Assembly (NCBI RefSeq): GCF_003697915.1
Contig: NZ_RCVN01000007.1
Span: forward strand, 1 to 64,000
Length of the DNA: 64,000 nt
DNA from: Staphylococcus pseudoxylosus
Lineage (GTDB): Bacteria > Bacillota > Bacilli > Staphylococcales > Staphylococcaceae
Direction of reading: 5' to 3'
In this document: one piece after another, positions 18,821 to 30,352 of the stretch
Position numbering within the stretch: the first letter of the stretch is position 1
Layout of the letters: every line of letters starts with the position of its first letter
Notes under the pieces: model-generated
What the model saw: the letters and a program-made list of their open reading frames with translations, nothing else
The model's database searches: none
What the model was told of the DNA's origin: nothing
Translations under genes and position numbers: made by a program

Positions 18821-18958
18821 GTGAACTTCAGTAAATACAAATATGACTATAACTATATACTCATGGCTATACCTTTACTAATTTGTTCAATTTTTGTACC
18901 AGCCGTTTTTATTGTATTTCTTGTATGCCTTATCTGTGGTTTTGAAGAACGACATTAA
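18821..18958 (+). CDS. 45-residue membrane peptide, GTG start
   Basis: The frame starts at GTG behind GGAG (spacing about 9) 27 bases after the previous stop. It encodes a short polar start (NFSKYKYDYNY), one long hydrophobic segment with three Cys-containing turns, then GFEERH. It is likely a membrane peptide. No known toxin or bacteriocin motif is recognised. Coding status rests on the ribosome site and spacing. Confidence 0.42.
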   Translation: MNFSKYKYDYNYILMAIPLLICSIFVPAVFIVFLVCLICGFEERH

Positions 18959-19083
18959 TGAAGAAATTTAGCAGTAAATTAATACATATTCGCTTTAATC
19001 AGTTAAAATGAACTAAAAAATAAGAATTGCAAAATAGTGAAGATGATTATTCAATCAATGATGACTCACTGGAGGGTATTGTT

Positions 19084-19422
19084 TTGAAGACTTTTGCGTT
19101 TTTTACTATCATTTTTATATTTAGTGCTTTATGGACATCTTTGGCAATTCGCTACTTGCCTTCCGAAACTACCGGACATAAAAATAAGAAAAATTCGTTC
19201 AACACGCAACAACAATCAATGATTATTGAAATTTTCGCAAGAACTTTTGTATGGTTTGTATATTTCTTACTTTTAAATATAATCATGAAATATTTTAGTT
19301 ATTGGAATAATGATAATAGCTTGGTAAAAGATTACTCTGAATTAGTATACCTTTTAGCTATCATTTTGTTGGGAGTTATGAACTATTTTTATGTAAAAAG
19401 AAAATATAACTCTAAAGGATAA
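19084..19422 (+). CDS. Membrane protein of unknown function
   Basis: A 112-residue protein starting at TTG, 8 bases after GGAGG. An in-frame TTG 57 bases upstream would add a polar N-terminus but lacks a ribosome site. Three membrane segments are visible (about 3-24, 58-77 and 94-108). The loop HKNKKNSFNTQQQS is polar. Not recognised. Confidence 0.5.
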   Translation: MKTFAFFTIIFIFSALWTSLAIRYLPSETTGHKNKKNSFNTQQQSMIIEIFARTFVWFVYFLLLNIIMKYFSYWNNDNSLVKDYSELVYLLAIILLGVMNYFYVKRKYNSKG

Positions 19423-19454
19423 TGTAGATTATTTTATAATCAAAAAGTCCATAA

Positions 19455-19506
19455 AAACAAAAGCAGTGTAGTTTCGTTTTTATAACGATCCTACTCTGCT
19501 TTTTTA
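19455..19506. terminator. Bidirectional terminator
   Basis: AAAGCAG...CTGCTTTTTT with a nested TCGTT...AACGA stem lies between convergent genes. Confidence 0.85.
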
Positions 19507-19527
19507 TAAAATATTTAATTCGAAAAC

Positions 19528-20091
19528 TTAATTAACCTTACGAATTAAAATAGAACAAATACCTTTAAATAAAAATAAGCTGCCAATACTTAATAATACA
19601 GTAGCAACTAATGTAGAATTTAGGTTTCCTTCCACACCTGTTGAAGGTAATTCTATTTTTTCTTCTGGTTGATTTTTTGTTACTTTATTTTTATTCGGTA
19701 CTTCACTATACTTGCTCTCATCAGGATTCAACAGACTATTTTTAGTCTCTCCATAATTTAAAGCACTACTTGGTTTTTCACTGTTTAGCTCATTTGAATC
19801 AAATCCATTTTTCGCTTCATCTGTATACTTATTCATTATGGTTTCTTCTGGTTTATTATTGTTTTTAATTTCATCTAATTTTGTAGCATCCTGAAATGCC
19901 TTAGGTTGCTCTACTTCAGTTATATCTTTATGAGGCGTCACATTTGCAGGCGTAAAACTACCATCCTTATGTAATATACTGTGATCTAATACTTCTGCCT
20001 GTGTTTCTGGAATATTCGATAGAGTTACTAAAGATAATAAAAATGTTGATAATACGCTATTAAATACTACTTTTATAAAAGTCTTCCCCAT
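19528..20091 (-). CDS. Small LPXTG-anchored surface protein
   Basis: The 187-residue protein has a signal peptide (to about ETQAEV), a hydrophilic Asn/Lys/Glu-rich stretch of about 110 residues without visible domains, and a C-terminal sorting signal. The signal is LPSTG, then a hydrophobic segment (TLVATVLLSIGSLFLF), then a basic tail (RKVN). Sortase A would attach it to peptidoglycan. It is far shorter than typical adhesins and has no repeats. The ATG used has AGGTGG at 7 bases; an ATG two codons earlier is too close. Confidence 0.82.
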   Translation of the reverse strand: MGKTFIKVVFNSVLSTFLLSLVTLSNIPETQAEVLDHSILHKDGSFTPANVTPHKDITEVEQPKAFQDATKLDEIKNNNKPEETIMNKYTDEAKNGFDSNELNSEKPSSALNYGETKNSLLNPDESKYSEVPNKNKVTKNQPEEKIELPSTGVEGNLNSTLVATVLLSIGSLFLFKGICSILIRKVN

Positions 20092-20097
20092 TCTCAT

Positions 20098-20423
20098 TCC
20101 ACCTTTTACAAAATTATATTTAAATAAAAGTTTGAAATAGCTTTATCTATAATTATCTTAAGGTGAAATGAGTTGAATGGACATAATATTTTTATATAAG
20201 TAAAACAGAGTAATATTTAATTAAAATTTTATTCATAGTTATGCAGATTGATTGTTATTAATTTTATCAAAATGAAATTAGTATTGAATTTTCGTATTCC
20301 CTTTCTTAAAAATAGGAAATTTAGCACAGAAAAATTGTAAAATTATAGCTAAAAAACGATAGATTAAAAGATTTGTTATTTACAAGTAAGTCTTTTTTCT
20401 GATAACAAACCATTTCAAATCCA
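20098..20423. other. Non-coding region, nothing recognised
   Basis: AT-rich sequence between the LPXTG gene start and the guaA terminator. The left part must carry the LPXTG gene promoter. No structured RNA or coding frame stands out. Confidence 0.4.
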
Positions 20424-20460
20424 TAAAAACAACCCCTTAAGCCTATGCCTAAGGGGTTTA
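20424..20460 (-). terminator. Terminator of the xpt-pbuX-guaB-guaA operon
   Basis: On the minus strand AACCCCTTAGGC pairs with GCTTAAGGGGTT, followed by GTTTTT. Confidence 0.9.
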
Positions 20461-20474
20461 GTCATTCTATACTA

Positions 20475-22016
20475 TTATTCCCACTCAATTGTACTTGGTG
20501 GTTTAGATGTAATATCATAAACAACGCGGTTAACGTGATCGACTTCATTTACGATACGACTTGAAATCTTTTGTAAGACTTCCCAGTCGATGCGTGCGAA
20601 GTCACTTGTCATGCCATCGATTGAGGTTACAGCACGAATACCAACTGTATGGTCATACGTACGGTAGTCTCCCATAACACCTACTGATTGGATACCTGGT
20701 AACACTGTGAAGTATTGCCAAATTTCACGTTCAAGACCTTCCTCACGGATAACCTGTCTTAAAATTGCATCAGATTCACGTACAATTTCAAGTTTGTCTT
20801 CAGTGATTTCTCCAAGGACACGGATACCTAAACCTGGACCTGGGAATGGTTGTCTCCAAACTAAGTGCTCTGGAATACCTAATTCAATACCTAGTTCACG
20901 CACTTCATCTTTGAATAGTGTGTTAATAGGTTCAATTAATTGGAATTCCATATCTTCAGGTAAACCACCTACATTGTGGTGTGATTTAATTGTTTGAGCA
21001 GTCTTTGTACCTGACTCGATCACATCTGTATAAAGTGTACCTTGCGCTAAGAAATCTACACCTTTTAATTTAGATGCTTCATCATCAAAGACATAGATAA
21101 ACTCATTACCGATGATTTTACGTTTTTGTTCTGGGTCAGACACGCCTTGTAATTTACTCATGAAACGTTCTTGTGCATCTACACGAATAATATTCATGTT
21201 GAATCCTTCACCGAACTGTTCCATAACCATGTCGCCTTCACCTTTACGTAACAAGCCGTGATCTACAAAGATACATGTAAGTTGATCGCCAATTGCTTTG
21301 TGTAACAATACTGCTACAACAGATGAATCAACACCACCGCTCATAGCACATAACACTCTACGGTCACCAACTTGATTGCGGATTTTTTCAACTTCGATTT
21401 CAATGAAGTTTTCCATTGACCATTCACCAGTACATTCACATACGCGACGTACAAAGTTACGTAATAAGTCGTTACCATATTCAGTATGACGTACTTCTGG
21501 ATGGAATTGCACACCATAAATACGGCGAGATTTATCTTCAATCGCTGCATAATTTGTACTTGGGCTATCAGCAATAACTTCAAAGCCTTCTGGAATCTCA
21601 ATAACTTTATCTGAGTGACTCATCCAAACATTTTGTTCTTCCGGTAAACCGAAGAATAATTCATCAGTTTTAGCATTGATGATTGCTTTACCATATTCAC
21701 GTTCATTGGCACGTTCAACTTTTCCGCCTAATAATTTAGTCGTCAATTGCATACCATAACAAATACCTAAAATCGGCACTCCTAAATTGTATATTTCTGG
21801 ATCAATTGTGAACGAATCTTCCTCATAAACTGAGTTTGGTCCACCCGAAAGGATAATACCTTTAGGGTTTAATTGTTTTATTTCTTCCATACTAATCTCA
21901 TGGTCGTGTAACTCACTATATACACCCATTTCACGAATACGTCGTGTAATTAACTGATTGTATTGGCTACCAAAGTCTAAAACAAGTATGAGCTCTTGCT
22001 CTTTCGCCATTTCCAT
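20475..22016 (-). CDS. guaA: GMP synthase (glutamine-hydrolysing)
   Basis: The 513-residue enzyme turns XMP into GMP using glutamine and ATP. The N-terminal class-I amidotransferase has Cys86 (GICYGMQ) with His172 and Glu174 (VQFHPEV). The ATP-pyrophosphatase P-loop is SGGVDSS at 226-232, and the dimerisation domain ends in KPPSTIEWE. It is almost identical to S. aureus GuaA. It is the last gene of the four-gene guanine operon, 21 bases after guaB. Confidence 0.98.
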   Translation of the reverse strand: MEMAKEQELILVLDFGSQYNQLITRRIREMGVYSELHDHEISMEEIKQLNPKGIILSGGPNSVYEEDSFTIDPEIYNLGVPILGICYGMQLTTKLLGGKVERANEREYGKAIINAKTDELFFGLPEEQNVWMSHSDKVIEIPEGFEVIADSPSTNYAAIEDKSRRIYGVQFHPEVRHTEYGNDLLRNFVRRVCECTGEWSMENFIEIEVEKIRNQVGDRRVLCAMSGGVDSSVVAVLLHKAIGDQLTCIFVDHGLLRKGEGDMVMEQFGEGFNMNIIRVDAQERFMSKLQGVSDPEQKRKIIGNEFIYVFDDEASKLKGVDFLAQGTLYTDVIESGTKTAQTIKSHHNVGGLPEDMEFQLIEPINTLFKDEVRELGIELGIPEHLVWRQPFPGPGLGIRVLGEITEDKLEIVRESDAILRQVIREEGLEREIWQYFTVLPGIQSVGVMGDYRTYDHTVGIRAVTSIDGMTSDFARIDWEVLQKISSRIVNEVDHVNRVVYDITSKPPSTIEWE

Positions 22017-22037
22017 AACTTTAAATCTCCTTTTAAC

Positions 22038-23522
<1,485 letters not shown>

Positions 23523-23542
23523 TTAATTGTTTTATAGTTCTA

Positions 23543-24811
23543 TTATTTCATAATTTCCGTGTCTTGTTGATGCTTTATGCCATTAAAAAAGAAATTCAAA
23601 ACAATTGCTGAAATTGCACCTAGTACAATACCGTTTTGAGTTAACCATGCAAATTGTTCACCTAAGGCGTCAAACGCTTGAGGTACTGCACTTATACCCG
23701 TCCCTAGTCCTACAGATACAGCAATAACTAACAAATTATTTTGATTCTTAAAATTAATATTACCTAATATACTAACACCATATGCCATCACCATGCCAAA
23801 CATAGCTATCATCGCTCCACCTAATACTGGTAAAGGGATCATATTTGCTAATGCACCTAATTTAGGAATACACCCACAAATAACTAATAATATAACCATA
23901 CCGTATATTACTTTATTCTTTTTCGCACCTGACAATGATACTAAACCTACATTTTGTGAATATGCGGTATAAGGGAATGCGTTGAAGATAGAGCCTAAGA
24001 TGATAGCAATACCTTCTGCTGTATAACCTTTACGGAAATCTTTGCGTTCCAAACGTTTACCTGTTATTTCACTTAATGCATGATATACACCGGTTGATTC
24101 TATTAAACTTACTAATGCCACTATAAAGAACACAAGTATCGCCCCGAAGTCAAAGCTGAAAGTTGAAAATCTAAACGGTTGCGGTAACGCAAACCAATGC
24201 GCCGTACCAATTTGATTTACATCTACGATTCCAAAGAATCCGGCTAGCACTGTCCCCACAATGAGTCCGATAAGTATAGCGATAGATTTCAAAAAACCTA
24301 TAGTAAAACGCTGTACGAGTAAAATGACAACCAAAGTGATGACACCTAAGATAATATTTTTAGGATCACCGTAGTCTTTAGCACCTTCTCCTCCTGCCAA
24401 ATAATTCATTGCAACTGGCATTAGGTTAATCCCAATAATGGTTACCACACTTCCAGTAACAACTGGAGGGAAGAACTTCACCAAATAAGAAAAGAATGGT
24501 GCAATGATTACAACTAGAATCCCCGACAAGAAGAGCGAACCATATAAGTCACCAATACCTTTAGTTTGACCAATTAAAATCATTGGTGCCACAGCAGTAA
24601 ATGTACAGCCTAATACAATCGGCAAACCAATACCTGTTCCTTTCCATACTTGCAAGAACGTCGCTACACCACACATAAAGATGTCCACTGTAACTAGGAA
24701 AGCAATTTGTTCAGGTGTGAAGTCTAAACTTGTTCCTACAATAATAGGTACGAGTATTGCCCCCGCATACATTGCTAATAAATGCTGTAAACTTAAAATG
24801 AAGGTTTTCAT
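23543..24811 (-). CDS. pbuX: Xanthine permease, NCS2 family
   Basis: A 422-residue transporter with about 12-14 membrane segments. ALVSLIESTGVYHALSEITG (about 232-251) and the following FSQN-like motif (YSQNVGLVSLSG) are typical of the xanthine/uric acid branch. Its ATG overlaps the stop of xpt by 4 bases (ATGA), showing translational coupling. Confidence 0.93.
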   Translation of the reverse strand: MKTFILSLQHLLAMYAGAILVPIIVGTSLDFTPEQIAFLVTVDIFMCGVATFLQVWKGTGIGLPIVLGCTFTAVAPMILIGQTKGIGDLYGSLFLSGILVVIIAPFFSYLVKFFPPVVTGSVVTIIGINLMPVAMNYLAGGEGAKDYGDPKNIILGVITLVVILLVQRFTIGFLKSIAILIGLIVGTVLAGFFGIVDVNQIGTAHWFALPQPFRFSTFSFDFGAILVFFIVALVSLIESTGVYHALSEITGKRLERKDFRKGYTAEGIAIILGSIFNAFPYTAYSQNVGLVSLSGAKKNKVIYGMVILLVICGCIPKLGALANMIPLPVLGGAMIAMFGMVMAYGVSILGNINFKNQNNLLVIAVSVGLGTGISAVPQAFDALGEQFAWLTQNGIVLGAISAIVLNFFFNGIKHQQDTEIMK

Positions 24812-25389
24812 GCTTCTTCGCCAACGAAAGTAACTTTATTTCCACTTAGCGAAGCCACTTTGCATAATGATGAAACAGTTAAACCTGCTTGTTCTAAACG
24901 TTCTCTACCAGGTTGGAAACTTTTTTCTACTACAATACCTATGCCAACTGTTGTACCTTTGGCTTGTTGTACAATTTCATTTAAGCCTAAAGATGCATCT
25001 CCATTGGCTAAAAAGTCATCTACGATAAGCACTTTGTCATTTTCATCTAAAAACTCTTTAGACACAATCACTGTACTTGTCGTATTTTTAGTAAAAGAAT
25101 GTATATCTGCTTGATAAACATCTTTTTTTAGTGTGCTTGGTTTTGCTTTTTTAGCGAATAGGCATGGCACATCAAAGTGCATAGCTGCCATAATCGCCGG
25201 TGCAATACCAGACGCTTCAATTGTTAAAATTTTTGTGATGCCCTCGCCCTTAAACTGCTCGTAAAAAGTTCGCCCTACATCATGCATCAGCTTGGCATCG
25301 ATTTGATGATTTAAAAAACCATCTACCTTTAAAATCTTTTCGTCAATGACGACACCATCTGCTTCGACTTTCTGCTTCAACAAATCCAC
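24808..25389 (-). CDS. xpt: Xanthine phosphoribosyltransferase
   Basis: The 193-residue enzyme joins xanthine with PRPP to make XMP. The PRPP loop VLIVDDFLANGDAS is at about 125-138. The start is GTG behind GGAGG. It is the first gene of the operon, downstream of a guanine riboswitch and a terminator, so it should be switched off when guanine is plentiful. Confidence 0.96.
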   Translation of the reverse strand: MDLLKQKVEADGVVIDEKILKVDGFLNHQIDAKLMHDVGRTFYEQFKGEGITKILTIEASGIAPAIMAAMHFDVPCLFAKKAKPSTLKKDVYQADIHSFTKNTTSTVIVSKEFLDENDKVLIVDDFLANGDASLGLNEIVQQAKGTTVGIGIVVEKSFQPGRERLEQAGLTVSSLCKVASLSGNKVTFVGEEA

Positions 25390-25417
25390 TCGTAAAAAAC
25401 CTCCTCATTTTGTGTAC

Positions 25418-25448
25418 AAAAAAAACCCTAAACTAACTTAGTTTCAGG
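25418..25448 (-). terminator. Leader terminator before xpt
   Basis: On the minus strand CCTGAAACTAA pairs with TTAGTTTAGGG, then eight T. It ends 29 bases before the xpt start. It is the likely off-state of the riboswitch, although the aptamer is about 210 bases upstream. Confidence 0.8.
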
Positions 25449-25657
25449 ATCTATGAGTAAACGTGCAATACTATAAGTAGCTATTATCTTAATTTCAAAT
25501 GATGTCTAAAAGAGGTAAGATTTTACATTCATTTCCCTATTAAATATGTAAAAAATATGTTTATAACATCGATTATGAGGAAACGGTTTAAAAAGTATAG
25601 TCCAATTATATACAACTTTTTAAATCGTTTTTAATTGCTAAAGCATTGTATAGGTTT

Positions 25658-25727
25658 ACCCATAGTCATGTCGTTAATGGCAACATGGTAGAAACTTCTA
25701 AAGCCGTATCCTTTAGATTATATGAGT
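25658..25727 (-). ncRNA. Guanine riboswitch aptamer (purine riboswitch)
   Basis: On the minus strand the hallmarks are in order: ACTCATATAAT, GGATACGGC, AGTTTCTACC, ACATGACTATGGGT. P1 pairs ACTCATA with TATGGGT. The specificity base in GACTAT is C, so guanine (or hypoxanthine) rather than adenine is bound. It controls xpt-pbuX-guaB-guaA. Confidence 0.93.
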
Positions 25728-25905
25728 TAGATAAATTATTAACTGATGATAGCAAATTTTGGTACATTTTTCAATATACTTATTGATTGTAAGCGCTTTT
25801 TAAAAGGTACTTCAGCGTATTTTCCAAAATTAAGTAAACGCTACCATTTGCGTTAAAATGTTGTTTGCCAGGTGTAAAACTTCGTTATATAATTAAATTG
25901 TATTC

Positions 25906-25931
25906 GTTTCGTTATTTAAGTTACTGGGTAA
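25906..25931 (+). promoter_or_regulatory. SigB promoter for the general stress protein gene
   Basis: GTTTCG, 14 bases, then GGGTAA fits the sigma-B pattern (GTTTAA-N12-15-GGGTAT) and ends 41 bases before the start codon. Confidence 0.7.
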
Positions 25932-25972
25932 ACACATAATAATTAATAGAACAACGGATGGAGGAGCACAAA

Positions 25973-26386
25973 ATGTCAGAATTCACTATTATTCAAAAAA
26001 GCGAAGAGTTAATTGATGCAGTCAAAAACAAGATTGCAGAGGGTTATAATGAGTCAGAGATTTCTGTTATCAGTAAATCAAAACTTCATATCGACGAGTT
26101 GCATGATTCCGAAGTAAACTTAACAGCTACAAGCGGTTCTTTCAGTGATAAAATGGCGAAAATGTTAACTGGTGAAGACGGTGAAGAGGTTGTCTTAGCC
26201 TATTATAAATTGTCGGACGCTGAAATGGAACGCTATAAGAAAGAAATCTTAGACGGTCACTATCTTGTCGTTGCTACGAAAGATGAATCTTCACATGAAG
26301 AAGTAGAAAATGCAAATGCAGCTTATGAAAATGAAACAGTAGTTCAACATCATTATGCTGAAGAATCTAATGGACCAAAATCCTAA
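25973..26386 (+). CDS. General stress protein, YflT-type domain
   Basis: The 137-residue soluble protein matches the YflT heat-induced stress domain: FTIIQKSEELIDAVKNKIAEGYNESEISVISK at the start and GEEVVLAYYKLSDAEMERYKKEILDGHYLVVA in the middle. The acidic tail is rich in Glu and Asn. GGAGGAG is 6 bases before this ATG, so the ATG five codons upstream is not used. A SigB promoter lies just upstream. The molecular role is unknown. Confidence 0.82.
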   Translation: MSEFTIIQKSEELIDAVKNKIAEGYNESEISVISKSKLHIDELHDSEVNLTATSGSFSDKMAKMLTGEDGEEVVLAYYKLSDAEMERYKKEILDGHYLVVATKDESSHEEVENANAAYENETVVQHHYAEESNGPKS

Positions 26387-26517
26387 ACTTAAAATTCATT
26401 AATTTACAGTTTGGGCAATTAACATCATTCATTAATTACAAAATGACATATGCCAACATTAGCAGCTATCTAAAATGCACTTGTAATAAACATCACAAAT
26501 GACTAATTTATATTTTT

Positions 26518-26574
26518 GGAGCGAACCAAGAAAATCAATTGTAAATTTTGATTTCTGTGTCGCTCCTTTTTTAT
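26518..26574 (+). terminator. Compound hairpin terminator
   Basis: GGAGCGA and TCGCTCC form the outer stem around a nested AGAAAATCA...TGATTTCT, then TTTTTT. Confidence 0.9.
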
Positions 26575-26659
26575 TACCAAACAATACTTCCACCTATAAA
26601 TTACATTACAAGTTTTGCTACTATGTTATAATGAACGCAATAATTTCGGGGGTGTACAT

Positions 26660-27325
26660 ATGAAATTCAAAATTATCACGTCAATTGATGATCCCTTCTT
26701 CAAATCAGCCATGAATTTGTATGATGCTAAATTTGATATCGGATTATCTGAATACGAGCAAATATTCAAACAATCACTTAAAAACGAGCACACTAAAGAT
26801 GATTATATTTTTTTAGTTGGCATCGAGTCAGACACTGTCGTGAGTTTGGCAACTGCGCATTATGAGGCAACCACAAACTCAGCATTTTTAATCTACTTAA
26901 TCGCCAACGATCAACCGAATCACGATGAACTCATTACTGAAACGCTTGCGCGTATCCAAAAAGAAATCAACATTCTATCAAACCAACTACATGAACACGA
27001 CGTTAACTTTATTATGTTAGAAGTAGATAAAGAACCTGAAGAAATTTCTGAGGAAGACATACCTATCTTGGATAATAGACGCCAATTTCTATATCAACAC
27101 GGATTCGAAAAACAATATGACATTAATTATTTAGCACCAAACCTTGAAGGATATAGCGAAGGTAAACCTATGGAGTTATTTATAAAATCTAATATTGAAC
27201 TAACCAAAGATATTTATGGTCCTAGTATTAAATCAAACTATATACTCAAATATGTCTTTGCCAACAGAATCTCTAGAAGTATTATTTATCCATTACTAGA
27301 GGAAATGGATTTACGTAAATCATAG
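26660..27325 (+). CDS. GNAT-like protein of unknown function
   Basis: The 221-residue protein shows IFLVGIESDTVVSLATAHYEATTNSAFLIYLIAN (about 52-90) and LYQHGFEKQYDINYLAPN (about 153-170), which resemble an acetyltransferase core and C-terminal loop, but the classical acetyl-CoA motif is not clear. A frame 15 codons longer exists; GGGGGTG 7 bases before this ATG supports the shorter form. Its place between the stress gene and the DUF536 gene agrees with S. aureus gene order as I recall it. Confidence 0.65.
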   Translation: MKFKIITSIDDPFFKSAMNLYDAKFDIGLSEYEQIFKQSLKNEHTKDDYIFLVGIESDTVVSLATAHYEATTNSAFLIYLIANDQPNHDELITETLARIQKEINILSNQLHEHDVNFIMLEVDKEPEEISEEDIPILDNRRQFLYQHGFEKQYDINYLAPNLEGYSEGKPMELFIKSNIELTKDIYGPSIKSNYILKYVFANRISRSIIYPLLEEMDLRKS

Positions 27326-27446
27326 GAACCACCACTTGAAATCACTATTAAAACAGTTTAAACTAGCATAGAGGTAAGACTGACGTTTCACTAACCGAAG
27401 ACAAACGTCCGTATACATAAATCCATTAATGAAAGGACTTATTTCT

Positions 27447-28505
27447 ATGTTAACCAAAGAATTTGCACAACGTGTTGAGCTAAGTGAAAAACAAGTCCGT
27501 AAAATCGTTCAACATTTAGAAGAACGCGGTTACCAACTTAGTAAAACAGAATATCGTGGCCGTGAAGCTACAGATTTCCAAGAAGAGGATATTGAGTTAT
27601 TCCAAGATATTGCTGAAAAGGTAAAACAGACAAATAGTTACGATTTAGCTTTTGAAGAATTAGAGAAAGAGAAAGACTTTTTACAAGTATTAGTTAAAGA
27701 CGATAGTAGTCATTTACCTACAGACCAAAATGTTTCTAAACTTGTAGATGATTTACGTTCTGAAATTCAAAAAATGCGTGACGAACGTCATATGCTTGGT
27801 CAAATGATTAACCAAGTCCATCAGCAACAACAAGAATTACATGAAATGCAAAATCAAATCACGTCTAAATTGGATGCTAATACTGAATCATTACAAGCCA
27901 TCCAATCTTCTACTAATGAAATTAAATCAACTCAAAACGCTATTCAAGATTCACAAAAAGAGCAATCTGAATTAGCTAAATCAAATGTTGAAACTGCGCA
28001 TATTGCCGCTTCACAATCTACAAATGCTCAGAAAGACGATACTTTAACCGAAACTTCTACTGAATCAGTAGGTACAAAATCATCTACAGAATCTCAGACA
28101 GAAGCGAACAAAGAGGTTAACGATAAAGTCAAAAATGAAACATCAGACAATGTTGTTTCAGATAGCAAATCTGATGATACTGTAGCAAAGGCGCATACTG
28201 ACGAATCCGAAATCACACCAGTCAGCGAACAATCTACTTCTGATGCTAGCACTGATAACGTAGGGCAACCAAATTCAACTGAAGCGAAGTCAGCTGATCA
28301 AGATACAGATGCTACTACCGCTACTGATGAAGCAAATGAATTATCAACGTCAGCAACTGATGACGCAACAATCAAAGATGAAGTAACTGAAACAAGCACT
28401 CAAGATGAAACAACTGCCCATACAACTTCTTACACATCAACTTCATCTGAAGAATCGCCAAAAGAAGAACGTAAAGGTTTCTTTGCTCGTTTGTTTAATT
28501 TATAA
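27447..28505 (+). CDS. DUF536-type protein with helix-turn-helix and acidic Ser/Thr-rich tail
   Basis: The 352-residue protein opens with a winged-helix-like domain (LTKEFAQRVELSEKQVRKIVQHLEERGY). A coiled coil rich in Gln and Glu follows (about 90-170), then a long low-complexity Ser/Thr/Asp/Glu region (about 170-335) and the short basic end GFFARLFNL. DUF536 members include chromosomal and plasmid proteins of uncertain function. GAAAGGA lies 9 bases before the ATG chosen. Confidence 0.75.
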   Translation: MLTKEFAQRVELSEKQVRKIVQHLEERGYQLSKTEYRGREATDFQEEDIELFQDIAEKVKQTNSYDLAFEELEKEKDFLQVLVKDDSSHLPTDQNVSKLVDDLRSEIQKMRDERHMLGQMINQVHQQQQELHEMQNQITSKLDANTESLQAIQSSTNEIKSTQNAIQDSQKEQSELAKSNVETAHIAASQSTNAQKDDTLTETSTESVGTKSSTESQTEANKEVNDKVKNETSDNVVSDSKSDDTVAKAHTDESEITPVSEQSTSDASTDNVGQPNSTEAKSADQDTDATTATDEANELSTSATDDATIKDEVTETSTQDETTAHTTSYTSTSSEESPKEERKGFFARLFNL

Positions 28506-28581
28506 AACTATCATTATTTAATCTAAAAAGTACTATAATTAAAGTTCAGTCACCACCGAAGACAACATCTTTCATTATAAG

Positions 28582-28634
28582 AGCGAAAATATATCATCGT
28601 GTTTTAGGACTAGATGATATATTTTCGCTTGTTT
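28582..28634 (+). terminator. Long hairpin terminator
   Basis: AGCGAAAATATATCATC pairs perfectly with GATGATATATTTTCGCT, followed by TGTTTT. Confidence 0.85.
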
Positions 28635-28858
28635 TATATCTAAATCTTCCATAATTCATCTATAAAATCCTAAAGCACCCTCTCCGTATTAACATCGTAA
28701 CAGCTCTTATATAAACCAAGTTTCATTATCAGAAAATAAAGACATTTTAATTTCGAAAATTTCTTGAGTAATTAACTTGAATATTATTGAGTTTGCTAAT
28801 ATCCTTAGTATACGTATCGGATTAAAAAATTAAATAAGAAAGTGTAGGTCCTTTTTTT

Positions 28859-30238
28859 ATGTTATTGACTATTCTTAACATCATTATTTTTGTGGCCTTC
28901 CTCATCGGATTATATATAATGGCTAGAAAACACGTTTCATTTCCAAAACGTGTTTTCTCTGCTTTAGGTATCGGTATCATTTTTGGTATCGCAGTACACT
29001 TAATCTATGGTGTGGACTCTAAAGTTACTAAACAAACTATGGATTGGTTTAGTATCGTTGGTGATGGCTACATTTCATTATTACAAATGATTGTAATGCC
29101 TTTAATATTCATTTCAATCGTTTCAGCATTCACGAAAATTAAAGTAGGAGATAAGTTTGCTAAGATTGGTGTTTATATCTTTGTATTTCTTATAGGCACG
29201 GTTGCAATATCTGCAATTATTGGTATTATCTCAGCACTTGCATTCGGTTTAGACGCCTCTTCTATTGATTTAGGCGGCGCCGAAAGTTCAAGAGGTAGCG
29301 AACTTGCGAGTCAAGCTAAAGATATGACAGCCAATACATTACCACAACAAATTTTACAATTATTACCTAGTAATCCATTCTTAGATTTTACTGGTCAACG
29401 TACAACTTCTACAATCGCCGTAGTTATATTTGCAGCGTTTATAGGTTTTGCATTCCTACGTGTTATGCGTAAACAACCAGAGAGTGGCAACTTACTTAAA
29501 CGTGGTATCGATGCATTATACAGTTTAGTTATGGCAATCGTAACGTTCGTATTACGCTTAACACCTTATGGTATTTTAGCGATTATGACTTCTACAATTG
29601 CTACAAGTGATTTTGCTGCAATTTGGACTTTAGGTAAGTTTGTAATTGCGTCTTATGCAGCACTTATCGTAATGTATTTGATTCATTTAATCATTATCTC
29701 AGGTTTAGGTTTGAACCCAGTGACATTCGTCAAAAAAACTGGCGAAGTACTATTATTCGCCTTCACTTCTCGTTCTAGCGCTGGTTCATTACCCCTTAAT
29801 GTTCAAACACAAAAAAATCGCCTAGGCGTGCCAGATGGAATTGCAAACTTTTCTGCATCCTTTGGTCTGTCAATTGGACAAAATGGTTGTGCTGGTATCT
29901 ATCCTGCTATGCTTGCAGTCATGGTAGCACCCGCTGCTGGCGTGGAAGTTAACTTACAATTTATATTAGCTGTGATTGGCGTAGTCATAATTAGTTCATT
30001 TGGTGTAGCTGGTGTTGGTGGCGGTGCTACGTTCGCTTCTATCATTGTATTATCGACATTAAATTTACCAGTTGCACTAGCAGGTGTCTTAATCTCTGTC
30101 GAACCATTAATCGATATGGGTCGTACAGCATTGAATGTTAATGATTCTATGCTTGCTGGTACAGGTACAGCAAAACTAACAAACAACTTAGATCAAGACA
30201 CTTATAACCAAAAAGAATATGCTGAAATTGCAAATTAA
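28859..30238 (+). CDS. tcyP: L-cystine uptake symporter TcyP
   Basis: A 459-residue DAACS-family symporter. Unlike GltT it has FTSRSSAGSLPLNVQTQ (about 301-317), FGLSIGQNGCAGIYPA (about 338-353) and RTALNVNDSMLAGTG near 421, which fit the TcyP branch that imports cystine. The start lacks a strong ribosome site (AGGTCC only), so translation may be weak or the start may differ. It is monocistronic, followed by a hairpin terminator. Confidence 0.85.
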   Translation: MLLTILNIIIFVAFLIGLYIMARKHVSFPKRVFSALGIGIIFGIAVHLIYGVDSKVTKQTMDWFSIVGDGYISLLQMIVMPLIFISIVSAFTKIKVGDKFAKIGVYIFVFLIGTVAISAIIGIISALAFGLDASSIDLGGAESSRGSELASQAKDMTANTLPQQILQLLPSNPFLDFTGQRTTSTIAVVIFAAFIGFAFLRVMRKQPESGNLLKRGIDALYSLVMAIVTFVLRLTPYGILAIMTSTIATSDFAAIWTLGKFVIASYAALIVMYLIHLIIISGLGLNPVTFVKKTGEVLLFAFTSRSSAGSLPLNVQTQKNRLGVPDGIANFSASFGLSIGQNGCAGIYPAMLAVMVAPAAGVEVNLQFILAVIGVVIISSFGVAGVGGGATFASIIVLSTLNLPVALAGVLISVEPLIDMGRTALNVNDSMLAGTGTAKLTNNLDQDTYNQKEYAEIAN

Positions 30239-30295
30239 TACCAAATGATTTGCTGCTGCTCACTTCACATATTCGATCTATTTTAAGAAACATTG

Positions 30296-30336
30296 AAAAA
30301 GGTCGGTATACACGCAATGTATACCGACCTTTTTTA
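30296..30336. terminator. Terminator of tcyP
   Basis: AAAAAGGTCGGTATACA and TGTATACCGACCTTTTTT pair around CGCAA; it can work in both directions. Confidence 0.93.
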
Positions 30337-30352
30337 TGATTCTCAACTAAGA

